Below, piece after piece: positions 54,401-62,303 of a stretch of DNA of 64,000 nt. Source of the stretch: Cohnella sp. OV330 (GTDB taxonomy: Bacteria; Bacillota; Bacilli; Paenibacillales; Paenibacillaceae); contig NZ_FOKE01000005.1 in the NCBI RefSeq assembly GCF_900112065.1, forward strand, positions 372,001-436,000, given 5' to 3'. Position numbers and translations under genes: made by a program. The notes beneath the pieces are model-generated. The model worked only from the letters and a program-made list of their open reading frames with translations. It was not told where the DNA came from and searched no databases. How positions within the stretch are numbered: position 1 is the stretch's first letter; each line of letters begins with the position of its first letter.

Positions 54401-55067
54401 CGAGCGGATGATCGACCGTCCGAGCATGGCGGTCGAGATGATGAAGCTGCTGTCCCGCAGGATCAGGGACGCGCTTGGCGCAGCGGCAGCCGGAGCAGCA
54501 GTTGCAGGAGCAGCAGTTGCAGCCATAGCGGCGCCCGCCCTCCTTCACGCCGAAACGGCCGCCTCTTCGAGCGCCGACGAAGCGAAACGGGAAGCGGCGG
54601 CAGCCCGAGAACATCTGGATGCGGCTGCCGCCGCTGCCGCCGAAGCGCCGTCCGGCAACGCGACGCTAGTCAGACGCGTGCTGGTGCTTCAGCAGGTGCC
54701 GCTGTTTCAGCATTTGAGCACGGAGGGCTTTCTCGATCTCGCGCAGCTGGTGCAAGAGGAAGCGTACGGGCCGGGCAAGACGATCTGCAAGACAGGCGAG
54801 TACGGAGATACGCTGTACGCCGTCGTCGAAGGCGTCGTCGGCGTGCGCCGGGACGGCCGCGAGATCGCGAACCTCGGGAAAGGCGAATATTTCGGCGAGA
54901 TGGCGATCATCGACAGCGGCCCCCGCTCCGCTGATTGTGTCGCCGTCAGCCAGGCCTCCCTGCTCGCGCTGCGCAAGGAACAGCTGCAAGCCTTCTGCTT
55001 CCGCGACGCGCAGGTGCTTCGCGGCATGATGCGGGTACTCTCAGAGCGTTTGCAAGGAATCTCCTAA
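51438..55067 (+). CDS. Npt1/Npt2-like nucleotide translocase fused to HEAT repeats and two cNMP-binding domains
   Basis: This is a 1209-residue fusion. Residues 1-425 hold about 12 membrane helices resembling the ATP/ADP translocase (Npt1/Tlc) fold. HEAT-like repeats follow at about 430-690. Two cyclic-nucleotide-binding beta-rolls lie at about 884-990 (GEMAVLTQGARTATIA) and 1082-1188 (GEMAIIDSGPRSADCV); both keep the phosphate-binding Arg. An Ala-rich linker joins them. It may be an allosterically gated carrier, though substrate and ligand are unproven. The ATG lies about 30 bases after the ribosome site AAAGGGGA (51398-51405). A CTG (51414) or ATT (51417) start in frame is possible. It ends at a strong terminator. 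Confidence 0.85.
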   Translation: MLGRFAGHGAGNGGEYAKVALLFLYFFCTVAAAILGRTAADALFLSRFDNAALSGMYLPQAATMILTSLVFQRYAHRVRIERLLFGLLPTVAALILVSRIGVGLELDWVFRTIYVGYDVFNFLMIVCFWQFATSVLDQRKAKKMIGLVASGGTLGTVASGFGIRGIVPVIGTSNLLYVFAALVAAGLAFAIAINALCTRGVDKSVKAPASSPAPSKPSGAAAGKADGLFKNVPHLKYMVLLAASVTLSLTLIDYQFKVLLRESLQNEALAGFMGSFQGISGIVGLLVQVTLSGWVLTRFGVTTALLVFPVTLAVASLGLIFLPVLAMSVVAKGSDKVLGDTLNASANQLIMFPVPPAWRSKAKNFMDGIVRNGSKGLAALLLLVLSHWLAPSQFSYIVAILLGIGIVSGLKIKKAYLQTLMSTLKTGQDDPQRTELDFMDPASRALLAEALRQPDKQQALYALRLLKDIDAFDLKPYLSGLLAHPHPQVIVETLEYVEQFKPAGLEPRLLELLGADSEPVRAKAILALASYMDEAHLDEISRQLEDDSADVQAAAIAALVKYFGIEGMYRSVGVLKRLTESEVEAERMAVASLFGQIGVPSFYKPLLGLLRDPSSQVAVRALDSAAKLRVPACIPPIADRLADGGARRHAIQALAAYDEPIIVPALRAYLEREDIAVHLPAVFERIGSRLARDTLLEAYESSGYALRDRILESLLRMQKNLPAVPVAQAERYARLELALDEQYGEHGDAVAGNVAGNAAGSELSGSIAEIRAGIVRRIFQLLSLLYDERAMQAVYANWTEGDGQRQANAIEVVDQTVHGALRGPLIKLMSSSRELTASRASNAAPHWAWLSAQGDAWLSRLAAYARAKQEGVPSDPDAALQVEQVRLLKKISLFQGVPRAELAVLADTLKPVTAAAGDVIIREGEPGDCLYMIESGKVGVFKGDARVHELRGEEYFGEMAVLTQGARTATIAAEEDVRLWKLDSDVFYERMIDRPSMAVEMMKLLSRRIRDALGAAAAGAAVAGAAVAAIAAPALLHAETAASSSADEAKREAAAAREHLDAAAAAAAEAPSGNATLVRRVLVLQQVPLFQHLSTEGFLDLAQLVQEEAYGPGKTICKTGEYGDTLYAVVEGVVGVRRDGREIANLGKGEYFGEMAIIDSGPRSADCVAVSQASLLALRKEQLQAFCFRDAQVLRGMMRVLSERLQGIS

Positions 55068-55075
55068 AACAAGGG

Positions 55076-55120
55076 AAACGGGATGAAGCGGCGTCGTACG
55101 CCTGCCTCATCCCGTTTTCT
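55076..55120 (+). terminator. Terminator after the translocase-fusion gene
   Basis: The hairpin AAACGGGATGA...TCATCCCGTTTT with a T run begins eight bases after the stop codon. Confidence 0.9.
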
Positions 55121-55214
55121 TTTGCGGCCGATGGTATTCCTATCCAGGACAGGCCCGGCGCTACTGAGCGATCGGATTGCCCGCGCTCGGCGCTCCTTCG
55201 CCTAGCCATGCGCC

Positions 55215-55454
55215 CTAAGCGTTTCTCGCGATATCGCCGGGGAAGCTCCGCATTTCCAAAAAGTCCTCGGCTTCCAGCATGTAATCGCCGACGATTCGCC
55301 CCGTCTCGCGAATCCCCAACGGGCCGACTGAAATCGCCGTAATCGGCGGCGCTAACGCCTCAAAACGCATTGGCTTATACAAAGCAAATGCAAGCGCAAA
55401 TGCAGACACCAATGCAAGCGCAAATGCAAATGCAAAAGGCCGTACCTCCGTCAT
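55215..55454 (-). CDS. Small hypothetical protein with low-complexity N-terminus
   Basis: The interval 55121-55501 contains one open frame of 79 codons on the minus strand. The first 25 codons are an Ala/Phe/Leu-rich low-complexity stretch encoded by a GCAAAT-type repeat. The rest (PITAISVGPLGIRETGRIVGDYMLEAEDFLEMRSFPGD) looks protein-like. An internal ATG at 55370 would give a 51-residue product. The only good ribosome site, GGAGGT, lies within the hairpin at the 5' end. I recognise no family. It could be a small gene with a repeat-expanded start or a non-coding relic. Confidence 0.35.
   Translation of the reverse strand: MTEVRPFAFAFALALVSAFALAFALYKPMRFEALAPPITAISVGPLGIRETGRIVGDYMLEAEDFLEMRSFPGDIARNA
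55381..55437. repeat. Low-complexity GCAAATGCAAGC repeat
   Basis: Imperfect repeats of GCAAAT and GCAAGC run for about 55 bases within a mostly non-coding interval. This tract encodes the N-terminus of the small frame above if that frame is real. Confidence 0.7.
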
Positions 55455-55482
55455 TCGAATGACGAAGATACGGCCTTCCTTT
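55434..55482. terminator. Bidirectional terminator downstream of the Gfo/Idh gene
   Basis: A long hairpin (AAAAGGCCGTACCTCCGTCAT / ATGACGAAGATACGGCCTT) is flanked by A and T runs. It ends the minus-strand oxidoreductase unit. Confidence 0.85.
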
Positions 55483-55501
55483 TAAATAGATGCCTGCCCG
55501 G

Positions 55502-56587
55502 TTAGTTCGGCAGCTTGATCTCCACTTCGCGGCGCTGTTCCGCCGAGCGCAGCACGCCGTCGATGATCGCCTGCTGGATCAGGATCTCTTCCGCCGGGAT
55601 CGGAGCCGGACGGCCGTCGCGCACCGCTTCGGCAAAGTCGCGGACCTTCTCGTCGAACAGGTTAAGCGAATGCCCGATCAGCGGCACGGCCGTCGAGGTG
55701 TGGCCGCCGAAGTCGTCGTGATACATCGTCATGCTTCCGATCGCGCCGTCCCAGACGCCGGACCATGGACCCGTGCCCGCCGGCGTCACCTTGAGGCCGG
55801 CATCGGTGCCGAGGAACATCGTGGCGCCCAGCGTATCCATGTGCATCGCCCAGGAGATCTTGAACTGAAGCACGAGGTCGTTGTCGAAGCGGACCATCGC
55901 CACGCCGAAGTCCTCGACCTCGAACTTCGAAGCTTCCTTGTGATAGAGCGGGTTCGTGCCGAAATGGTTCGACGTGAACGCGGATACCGATACCGGGCGC
56001 GGATAACCGAGCGTGTTCAGCGCCATGTCCAGCGAGTAGCAGCCGATGTCCGCCATCGCGCCGGCGCCCGCGAGCGCCTTGCTGATGAACGTGCCGCCCG
56101 GCATGCCGCGACGGCGTCCGCCGCCCGTTTCCGCATAATAGACGTTGCCGAGTCGTCCGGATTGGATGATCTCCTGCAGCAGCTTCATGTTCGGATCGTA
56201 GCGCGGCTGGAACCCGATCGACAGCATGCCGTCGTGGGACTTCACGGTCTGCACCATGTCCAGCGCTTCTTCAAGCGTGACCGACATCGGTTTTTCCAGC
56301 AGCACCTTCTTGCCTGCGCGCACCGCGTCGACGCTCGTGCGGTGATGGGAAGCGTTAGGGGTACAGATGCTGACGGCGTCGAGGTCGTGCGCGAGCAGCT
56401 CGGTATGGCTGTCGTATGCGCCCGCGCCGACGAGCCCTTCCCGCTCGGCGAACTCGCGCGCCCTGCCCGGCAGCACGTCGGCGACCGCCACGATGTCTAC
56501 GTACGGCAGCTTGCGATAAGCCATGACGTGGTATCGCGCGATGCCCCCCGTTCCGATGATGCCGACTTTAACTCTCTTTTCGCTCAT
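55502..56587 (-). CDS. Gfo/Idh/MocA family oxidoreductase
   Basis: This 361-residue protein has a Rossmann domain with GTGGIA (12-17) and the family motif EKP (98-100). A C-terminal alpha/beta dimerisation domain includes a G-G-G-R-R-R-G loop and a GxxxDIGxxxxD-like segment (GAMADIGCYSLDM) for substrate binding. Such enzymes oxidise sugar or inositol hydroxyls with NAD(P). Start ATG follows GAGGAGA and overlaps the araC gene end by 20 bases. It is cotranscribed with that regulator and a second Gfo/Idh gene. Substrate unknown. Confidence 0.9.
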   Translation of the reverse strand: MSEKRVKVGIIGTGGIARYHVMAYRKLPYVDIVAVADVLPGRAREFAEREGLVGAGAYDSHTELLAHDLDAVSICTPNASHHRTSVDAVRAGKKVLLEKPMSVTLEEALDMVQTVKSHDGMLSIGFQPRYDPNMKLLQEIIQSGRLGNVYYAETGGGRRRGMPGGTFISKALAGAGAMADIGCYSLDMALNTLGYPRPVSVSAFTSNHFGTNPLYHKEASKFEVEDFGVAMVRFDNDLVLQFKISWAMHMDTLGATMFLGTDAGLKVTPAGTGPWSGVWDGAIGSMTMYHDDFGGHTSTAVPLIGHSLNLFDEKVRDFAEAVRDGRPAPIPAEEILIQQAIIDGVLRSAEQRREVEIKLPN

Positions 56588-57605
56588 GATGATTCGTCTC
56601 CTCTTCCGGCGCGCCGGGCTGCCTTATGCCGTGCAAGCGGCGATAAGCCGAAGGCGTCATGCCGAATTTATGTTTGAATACCGGGTATAAATAGTTCGGA
56701 TTGCCGTAGCCGTGACCGGCCGCGATCGACTCGACGGGACTCGACGAGCTAAGCAGCTCCTCCGCGATCCGCTGCAGCCGGACATGCTCCACCCAGTCGC
56801 GGAACGCGGTCCCGCCCTCGCTTCGGAAAATCCGCTGCAGCTGGCGCGGACTGACCTGCACCCGCTCGGCGACCTCGTCGAGCGAGATCGGCCGGGCCGC
56901 GTTGTCCTCGATGTACTGGACCGCGAGCCTGAACCGATGGTCGTTCATGTCGCGCGCGGGAATGCTGCCGGCGGCTTCCGGCGCGGCGTGCGCGCGGGCG
57001 GCGCGCAGCAGAATCTGCACGATGTGCTGCTTGAGCGTCGTATAGAAGCCGACCGGCTGGTCTTCCCAGGTCCGGTAGGCGTCGAGAAACGCGTTCATCC
57101 CATGATAGCGGTCGAGCGCGGGCACGACGGGCATTGTCTGCAAAATAGCCAGGCACTCGTCCGCCTCTCTCCGCTCGAGGACATCGCCCCACTCCGCATC
57201 CGCTTCGGCGTCGTCCACTCTCATGATTTCGCAGTGAAGGCACAGCTCGTACATACCCTCTTCTGGGCTCGAGATCTGCTCGTGCACGACGTCGGGACCG
57301 GTGAGATAGAACAAGCCTTCCTGGAGCGGGTAGGTCGCATCTCCGACGATCAACGTTCCCTTGCCCTTCGGAATAAAATGAAATTCATACTCCGAATGCT
57401 TGTGCGCCGCAATGACTTGACCCGGCGCGAAACTCGTCAGATGGCAGCGCAGCACCCGTATGCCGAGGCCGCCCCACCGGAACCGAAGGTCCAGCCGGTC
57501 CAGCGCGTCCCAGCGGCGCTTCATGCGGGCAAAGGCGAACGGCGGCTCGCCGTTCCGGCGATCGGCCTGCGGCGCTTCGGTCCGGTTCGGGGCTTGGCCG
57601 CTCAT
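56568..57605 (-). CDS. AraC family transcriptional regulator with cupin sensor domain
   Basis: This 345-residue protein has an N-terminal cupin-type sugar-sensing domain (AAHKHSEYEFHFIPKG, about 60-140) and a C-terminal AraC double helix-turn-helix (about 235-330, ending FGMTPSAYRRL). It should activate sugar genes when an effector binds. It lies between two Gfo/Idh genes, six bases after the first and overlapping the second. All three are therefore one unit, probably autoregulated from the interval at 58605-58797. Confidence 0.9.
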   Translation of the reverse strand: MSGQAPNRTEAPQADRRNGEPPFAFARMKRRWDALDRLDLRFRWGGLGIRVLRCHLTSFAPGQVIAAHKHSEYEFHFIPKGKGTLIVGDATYPLQEGLFYLTGPDVVHEQISSPEEGMYELCLHCEIMRVDDAEADAEWGDVLERREADECLAILQTMPVVPALDRYHGMNAFLDAYRTWEDQPVGFYTTLKQHIVQILLRAARAHAAPEAAGSIPARDMNDHRFRLAVQYIEDNAARPISLDEVAERVQVSPRQLQRIFRSEGGTAFRDWVEHVRLQRIAEELLSSSSPVESIAAGHGYGNPNYLYPVFKHKFGMTPSAYRRLHGIRQPGAPEEETNHHERKES

Positions 57606-57611
57606 CGGCGA

Positions 57612-58604
57612 TTAGCCCTGCAGGTCGGACAAGCGCACGGATTTGCCTTCGGCGGCCGAACGGTTCGCTGCTTCCATAAGCGTTGTCAGATCGAGCGCGA
57701 ACGCGATATTTTCAGTCGCCTCGGTGCCCGATTCGATATGGCCGACCCATTGCTCGAACGCGAACGGCAGCCGATCGCCTACCGGGACCTCCGTCCAAAC
57801 CTTTTCCGAATCTTGATTGCTGCGCACCAGAATCTTCTCCTCCGGGAATCCGTACAGCAGCGTGCCGTCGGTACCGTGGAGCTCGATGGAGAACGGCGAG
57901 TGGCTGTTCACGAAGCCGGCTTCGGCTATGCCGACCGCGCCGTTCGGATAAGCGAAGACGGCAACGGCGTTGTCCTCCACCTCGCGGCCGCTGACGAAGC
58001 CGAAGGTAGCGCTTACGGACTCGGGCAAGCCGAGGAATTTACGTACCAAATATACCGGGTGGCAGCCGAGATCGATGAGCGCGCCTCCGCCGCATTGTTC
58101 CTTGGAATAGAAATGCGGGGGCAGCCAATTCGCGGTCGATCCGTTGTGCGACAGCCTTACGCGCGCCAGCGTCAGTTGGCCCAGCTTGCCGGAGTCGATC
58201 ACTTCCAGGATGGATTGCGTATAGCCGTCGTAGAGACGGGGCAGCGATACTGCCAATTTAACGCCGGCATCGCGGACGGCGGCAGCGATCTCGTTAGCTT
58301 CGGACACGGTTGTAGCCACGACTTTTTCGGTGAAAATATGCTTGCCCGCACGTGCCGCCTTTACCATGACGTCCCTGTGCATATTCGTCGGCGCGTCGAC
58401 GACGACGGCGTCGATATCGTCGCGCGCGAGCAGTTCGTCCAGATTCGCGATAAAAGGAACGCCATACTTGGCGGCCTTCTCTGCGCCCCGATCAGGCAAC
58501 TCGTCCCAGATCGCGGCGATCTCCGTATTCGGATGGCCCAGCACCTGCTTCGTGTAATCCTCTGCGTGCACGTGCCAGTAGCTTAACATGCCGATTCGAA
58601 TCAT
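57612..58604 (-). CDS. Gfo/Idh/MocA family oxidoreductase, atypical cofactor motif
   Basis: This 330-residue protein has the overall Gfo/Idh fold and a C-terminal GxxxDLGxHxxY segment (GGALIDLGCHPVY). The N-terminal glycine motif is replaced by MLSYWHVHAEDY, and the EKP motif is EKV (93-95). These changes hit the NAD-binding and catalytic loops, so it may use its cofactor differently or be a non-classical member. It is the first gene of the three-gene unit. The opposite strand carries the M20 gene, with about 190 bases between. Confidence 0.82.
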   Translation of the reverse strand: MIRIGMLSYWHVHAEDYTKQVLGHPNTEIAAIWDELPDRGAEKAAKYGVPFIANLDELLARDDIDAVVVDAPTNMHRDVMVKAARAGKHIFTEKVVATTVSEANEIAAAVRDAGVKLAVSLPRLYDGYTQSILEVIDSGKLGQLTLARVRLSHNGSTANWLPPHFYSKEQCGGGALIDLGCHPVYLVRKFLGLPESVSATFGFVSGREVEDNAVAVFAYPNGAVGIAEAGFVNSHSPFSIELHGTDGTLLYGFPEEKILVRSNQDSEKVWTEVPVGDRLPFAFEQWVGHIESGTEATENIAFALDLTTLMEAANRSAAEGKSVRLSDLQG

Positions 58605-58797
58605 TTTGACTGCTCTCTCCCTTCAAATATACGACACTACCACAAGATATCACGGACCAACACCCGATTTAAATGCAATTTCGTGTCATGACGACTATAA
58701 TTATACGACATCGACCCTCTTCATTTTAACTGAAGTCGCGATTGTGTTACACTTCGCGGTAGATGCCTTTTATATGGAAAAGAGAGAAGGAACCCGA
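58605..58797. promoter_or_regulatory. Divergent promoter region with ATACGACA direct repeats
   Basis: The interval between the divergent Gfo/Idh and M20 genes holds two identical ATACGACA octamers (58629-58636 and 58703-58710, 74 bp apart) and a GTCATGAC palindrome near 58685. AraC-type proteins often bind spaced direct repeats, so these are candidate sites for the neighbouring regulator. Confidence 0.3.
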
Positions 58798-59991
58798 ATG
58801 AACGAGCAGCTGAAACACGATAAATCGCGAATCCGCGACGCCATAGATGCCTATGCCCCGAAGCTCCGCGAGCTTGCCGCCTTTATCGCGGCGCACCCCG
58901 AGCTTGGCCACGAGGAAAAGCTGGCCTCCGCCCGCCTGACCGAAGCGCTGGAGGAAATGGGCTTCGCCGTTCAGCGGGGCACGCTCGGACTCGAGACGGC
59001 GTTCGTCGCGGAGTACCGTTCCGCCAAGCCCGGGCCGACGATCGCCTTGCTCGCCGAGTACGACGCGCTGCCGGAGATCGGCCACGCCTGCGGGCATCAC
59101 TTGATCTGCACGATGGCGCTCGGCGCGGCTGCGGGACTGATGCCGCTGCTGGCGGAGACCGGCGGCACCCTCCGCGTATACGGAACGCCGGCCGAGGAGA
59201 CCAAAGGCGCCAAGGTGGACATGGCCGCGGCCGGCTTGTTCGACGACGTGGACGCGGCGCTCATGGCGCACCCGTATCACAGCTTCGAGCGCTCCGGCTC
59301 TTCGCTTGCGATGGACGCGCTGCAATACGAATTTTTCGGCAAGGCGGCGCATGCCGCGGCTAACCCCGAGGACGGGATCAACGCGCTGGATGCGGTCATC
59401 CAGCTTTTTAACGGCGTCGGCGCGCTGCGGCAGCAGACGCGGAGCGACGCCCGCATTCACGGCATCGTGTCGGACGGCGGCCGGGCACCCAACGTCATCC
59501 CCGACTACGCCGCCGCCCGATTCTACGTCCGCGCCAAGAGCCGTGCCTATACGGACGAGCTCGTACGCAAGGTGAACGCCTGCGCGGAAGCAGCCGCGCT
59601 CGCGACAGGAAGCAGGCTCGCCGTCAGCAACTACGAATATTCGTACGACGAGCTGCGCACGAACGAGGCGCTGTCCGACGCGTTCACCGCCAACCTGATC
59701 GAGGGCGGCGTCCGAGCCGAGGAGATCGCGTCCGGCCACGACAACGGGTCGCTCGACCTGGGCAACGTCTCGCTTCGCTGTCCCGCGGTGCACGGCTACG
59801 TCAAGGTCGTCGACGCCCCTTACGCGCTGCACTCGCTTGAATTCAGGGACGCCGCGCAGCTCCCGCGGGCATACGACGGCATGGCGTTCGGCGCCAAGAC
59901 GCTGGCGCTAACCGCTTATGACGTTCTGACCGACGGCGATTTGCTCTCCCGCATTCGCGCCGAATTCGCGGCAGCGGCGGGGAAGCGGTAG
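58798..59991 (+). CDS. M20 family amidohydrolase (AbgB/peptidase M20D-like)
   Basis: This 397-residue metallohydrolase carries LAEYDALPEIGHACGHH (D89, C98, H100) and the TPAEETKGAK loop with the catalytic or ligand glutamates. The M20 lid domain lies in the middle. The Cys in the metal motif is typical of M20D amidohydrolases such as aminoacylases and p-aminobenzoyl-glutamate hydrolases. I chose ATG at 58798, after GAAGGA, rather than the longer frame that runs through the promoter. It is a single gene ending at a strong terminator. Confidence 0.9.
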   Translation: MNEQLKHDKSRIRDAIDAYAPKLRELAAFIAAHPELGHEEKLASARLTEALEEMGFAVQRGTLGLETAFVAEYRSAKPGPTIALLAEYDALPEIGHACGHHLICTMALGAAAGLMPLLAETGGTLRVYGTPAEETKGAKVDMAAAGLFDDVDAALMAHPYHSFERSGSSLAMDALQYEFFGKAAHAAANPEDGINALDAVIQLFNGVGALRQQTRSDARIHGIVSDGGRAPNVIPDYAAARFYVRAKSRAYTDELVRKVNACAEAAALATGSRLAVSNYEYSYDELRTNEALSDAFTANLIEGGVRAEEIASGHDNGSLDLGNVSLRCPAVHGYVKVVDAPYALHSLEFRDAAQLPRAYDGMAFGAKTLALTAYDVLTDGDLLSRIRAEFAAAAGKR

Positions 59992-60035
59992 CGTCAAGCG
60001 ATTTTGAAGCCCTCCCGTTTTTGAGAAAACGCACG

Positions 60036-60084
60036 CGTCCGAAGCATCCCGATCCTGGCTCGGGTGGCCTCGGACGTTTTTTGT
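60036..60084 (+). terminator. Terminator after the M20 gene
   Basis: The hairpin CGTCCGA-AGCATCCCGA / TCGGGTGGCC-TCGGACG is followed by TTTTTTG. Confidence 0.88.
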
Positions 60085-60265
60085 TTGGCTATTTGTATTT
60101 AAAAATGTAAATTTATTATTAAAAATGATGATTATTTTGCTAATTTTTAGTTTGATTTTAATAATTATTTTGCAAACCCTCTTCTCATTCGAACGCCTGC
60201 TCCCGATAATTACAAGGCAGGGAATTGCGCTGCTCATCCACATCAGGGAAATAAGGGAGCGATCG

Positions 60266-61996
60266 ATGATGTTTGTCTCAGTAAAGGTCCGGTTAATTTT
60301 GCTTTTCGCAGTGCCTTTGCTGCTGTTTGCCGGCACGGCCGTATATTTGCTTCAATTAATCGGCTCGAACACGAATCGATTGTCCGATACGCTATACGAG
60401 ACCGCCTACCGCTCGACGGTGTCCGTGCTCGGCTCCGACCGGGATATGCAGCAGGCGCTGTCCGACTACTTGCAGATCCGCTACGCGAACCTGCCGGCCG
60501 AGGAAGAAAAGGCGACGCTCGCCGATTACCGGAGCAAAGTAAAAACGATAAACGCGGCGATTGCCGACGCGATGGATATCATGAAGCGGAACGGCCTGGA
60601 AAATTTGGCGCATCCGCAAACCGGGCAGACGATCAGCGAGATCATGGTGAACTTCCAGAACGGATTCCGCGTCTGGTCGCAGCAAGCGTCGGTCACGCTG
60701 CAGCAGGAAAAGATCAATCCAGAGCAAGAAAGCGCGCTGCTCGCGAAGTTCCGGCAGGGCCGGGACAGCGTAGGCGCTTTCGGCGAGATCATGACCAAGT
60801 ATGCCGAGGACGAGACCGGCGTTATCCGCAAAGATACCCAATCGACGTCAACGACCGTCTATATCTCGCTAATCGCCATTTGGATCGTGTTCATCGGTTC
60901 CGGCGCCTTCCTCATTCTCACGCTCAACCGGACGATCGGCAACGTGCTGCGCAAGACCCGGTCGGTCGCGGCCGGCAATCTGGCCTTCGCTCCGCTCGAT
61001 AAATACGGACGGGACGAGCTCGGCCAGATCGACCAATCGGTCGACGGCATGATCGCGCAGATTCGCGGGCTCGCGGAGAGCATCTCCTCGCACGCGCGCG
61101 TCGTCGAGTCCTCCTCGCAGACGCTGGCGGCCGGAGCGGCCGAATCCGCTAAGGCTACGCACGAGACAGTCGCCCATATCGGCGAGGTACGGACGCAGAC
61201 AGAAGTCCAATCCGCCATCGCGGAGGAGACCAGCAGAGCGATCGAAGAGATGGCGCACGGCGTCGGACGCATCGCGGACAGCATGGGAACGATCTCCGGA
61301 CACTCGTCCGAGGCGGAAGTCATCGCCGAGCGAAGCAACGTCAAGGTGCGCACGCTGAGGCTTCAATTGGAAGAGATCCTCGCCTCCGTCAGAGAGTTGT
61401 CCGAGATCGTCGAGCAGCTCCGGGACAAGTCGGGACGCATCGGCACGATCGCGGACAACATCACCGGCTTCGCGGCCCGGACGAACATCCTATCCTTAAA
61501 TGCGTCGATCGAAGCCGCCAGGGCCGGCGAGCACGGTCGCGGCTTCGCCGTCGTCGCGGAAGAGATTCGCAAGCTCGCCGCCAGCTCCATGGAGTCCGCT
61601 CACGTCATCAACGAGCTGATCGAAGATACGCAGAACGGCATCGCGAGCGCAGCCGAGCATATGGACGCGACGCTCGCGCGCTCGGAGAACGGCGGCGCAA
61701 CGATGGACGAGGTCGAACGGGACTTTTCGGAGATCGTCCGGTCCGTCAAACAGGTGGCCATGCAGGTTGCCGAAGCCTCGGCCGTCACCGAGCAGATGTC
61801 CGCCGGCTCCGAGGAGGTCGCGGCCAGCATGGAGCAAGCCTCCCGCTCGGCCCGGGACAACGCGGGCAAGACGAATCTCGTCGCCGCCGCCGCCGACCGG
61901 CAGCTCTCGCTCAGCGAAGAAATCGCCAGCGCCGCTGCCTCGCTGCAGCAAGTCGTCGGCAGCCTGACGGAGGCGGTCGGCAGGTTCAAGTGGTAA
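60266..61996 (+). CDS. Methyl-accepting chemotaxis protein
   Basis: This 576-residue receptor has a membrane segment near the start ([20 protein letters not shown]), a four-helix-bundle sensor of about 180 residues and a second membrane segment ([20 protein letters not shown]). A HAMP domain and a long coiled-coil signalling domain follow, with the conserved hairpin tip [20 protein letters not shown]. The start follows AAGGGAG; two adjacent ATGs (60266 and 60269) are possible. It senses an extracellular ligand and feeds the CheA pathway. No che genes are nearby. The ligand is unknown. Confidence 0.93.
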   Translation: MMFVSVKVRLILLFAVPLLLFAGTAVYLLQLIGSNTNRLSDTLYETAYRSTVSVLGSDRDMQQALSDYLQIRYANLPAEEEKATLADYRSKVKTINAAIADAMDIMKRNGLENLAHPQTGQTISEIMVNFQNGFRVWSQQASVTLQQEKINPEQESALLAKFRQGRDSVGAFGEIMTKYAEDETGVIRKDTQSTSTTVYISLIAIWIVFIGSGAFLILTLNRTIGNVLRKTRSVAAGNLAFAPLDKYGRDELGQIDQSVDGMIAQIRGLAESISSHARVVESSSQTLAAGAAESAKATHETVAHIGEVRTQTEVQSAIAEETSRAIEEMAHGVGRIADSMGTISGHSSEAEVIAERSNVKVRTLRLQLEEILASVRELSEIVEQLRDKSGRIGTIADNITGFAARTNILSLNASIEAARAGEHGRGFAVVAEEIRKLAASSMESAHVINELIEDTQNGIASAAEHMDATLARSENGGATMDEVERDFSEIVRSVKQVAMQVAEASAVTEQMSAGSEEVAASMEQASRSARDNAGKTNLVAAAADRQLSLSEEIASAAASLQQVVGSLTEAVGRFKW

Positions 61997-62040
61997 TCGG
62001 TGTTTCAAGCGCCAAAGTGACGTAATTCGTTATTGGATTT

Positions 62041-62222
62041 AGGCAACCTCTCCAAGCCAGATTACCAACGTTACAGCGGCGAGAATCGGACTCATGGCTA
62101 CTGCAAGCGAGAAAAGCAACGTTACTAGATTAGGCAGTCGCTCCAAGCGAGATTACCAACGCTACAGCGGGGCGGATCGGACTCATGACTACTGCAAGCG
62201 AGAAAAGTACCGTTACACATTA
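62041..62222. repeat. Two-copy 91-bp tandem repeat
   Basis: The interval 61997-62243 is non-coding. Units at 62041-62131 and 62132-62222 share GCTCCAAGCGAGATTACCAA-like and ACTGCAAGCGAGAAAAG segments with few differences. The spacing is exactly 91. Function unknown. Confidence 0.85.
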
Positions 62223-62243
62223 ACCTCCAGAACATCGACCAAA

Positions 62244-62289
62244 CAAAAGCGGGACCGACCGGAGCTGCCTCCGGTACGGTCCCGCTTTA
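62244..62289 (-). terminator. Terminator after the KDPG aldolase gene
   Basis: The minus-strand hairpin AAAGCGGGACCG / CGGTCCCGCTTTT with a T run lies 15 bases after the aldolase stop codon. Confidence 0.92.
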
Positions 62290-62303
62290 CTCGTCTATTC
62301 CAA

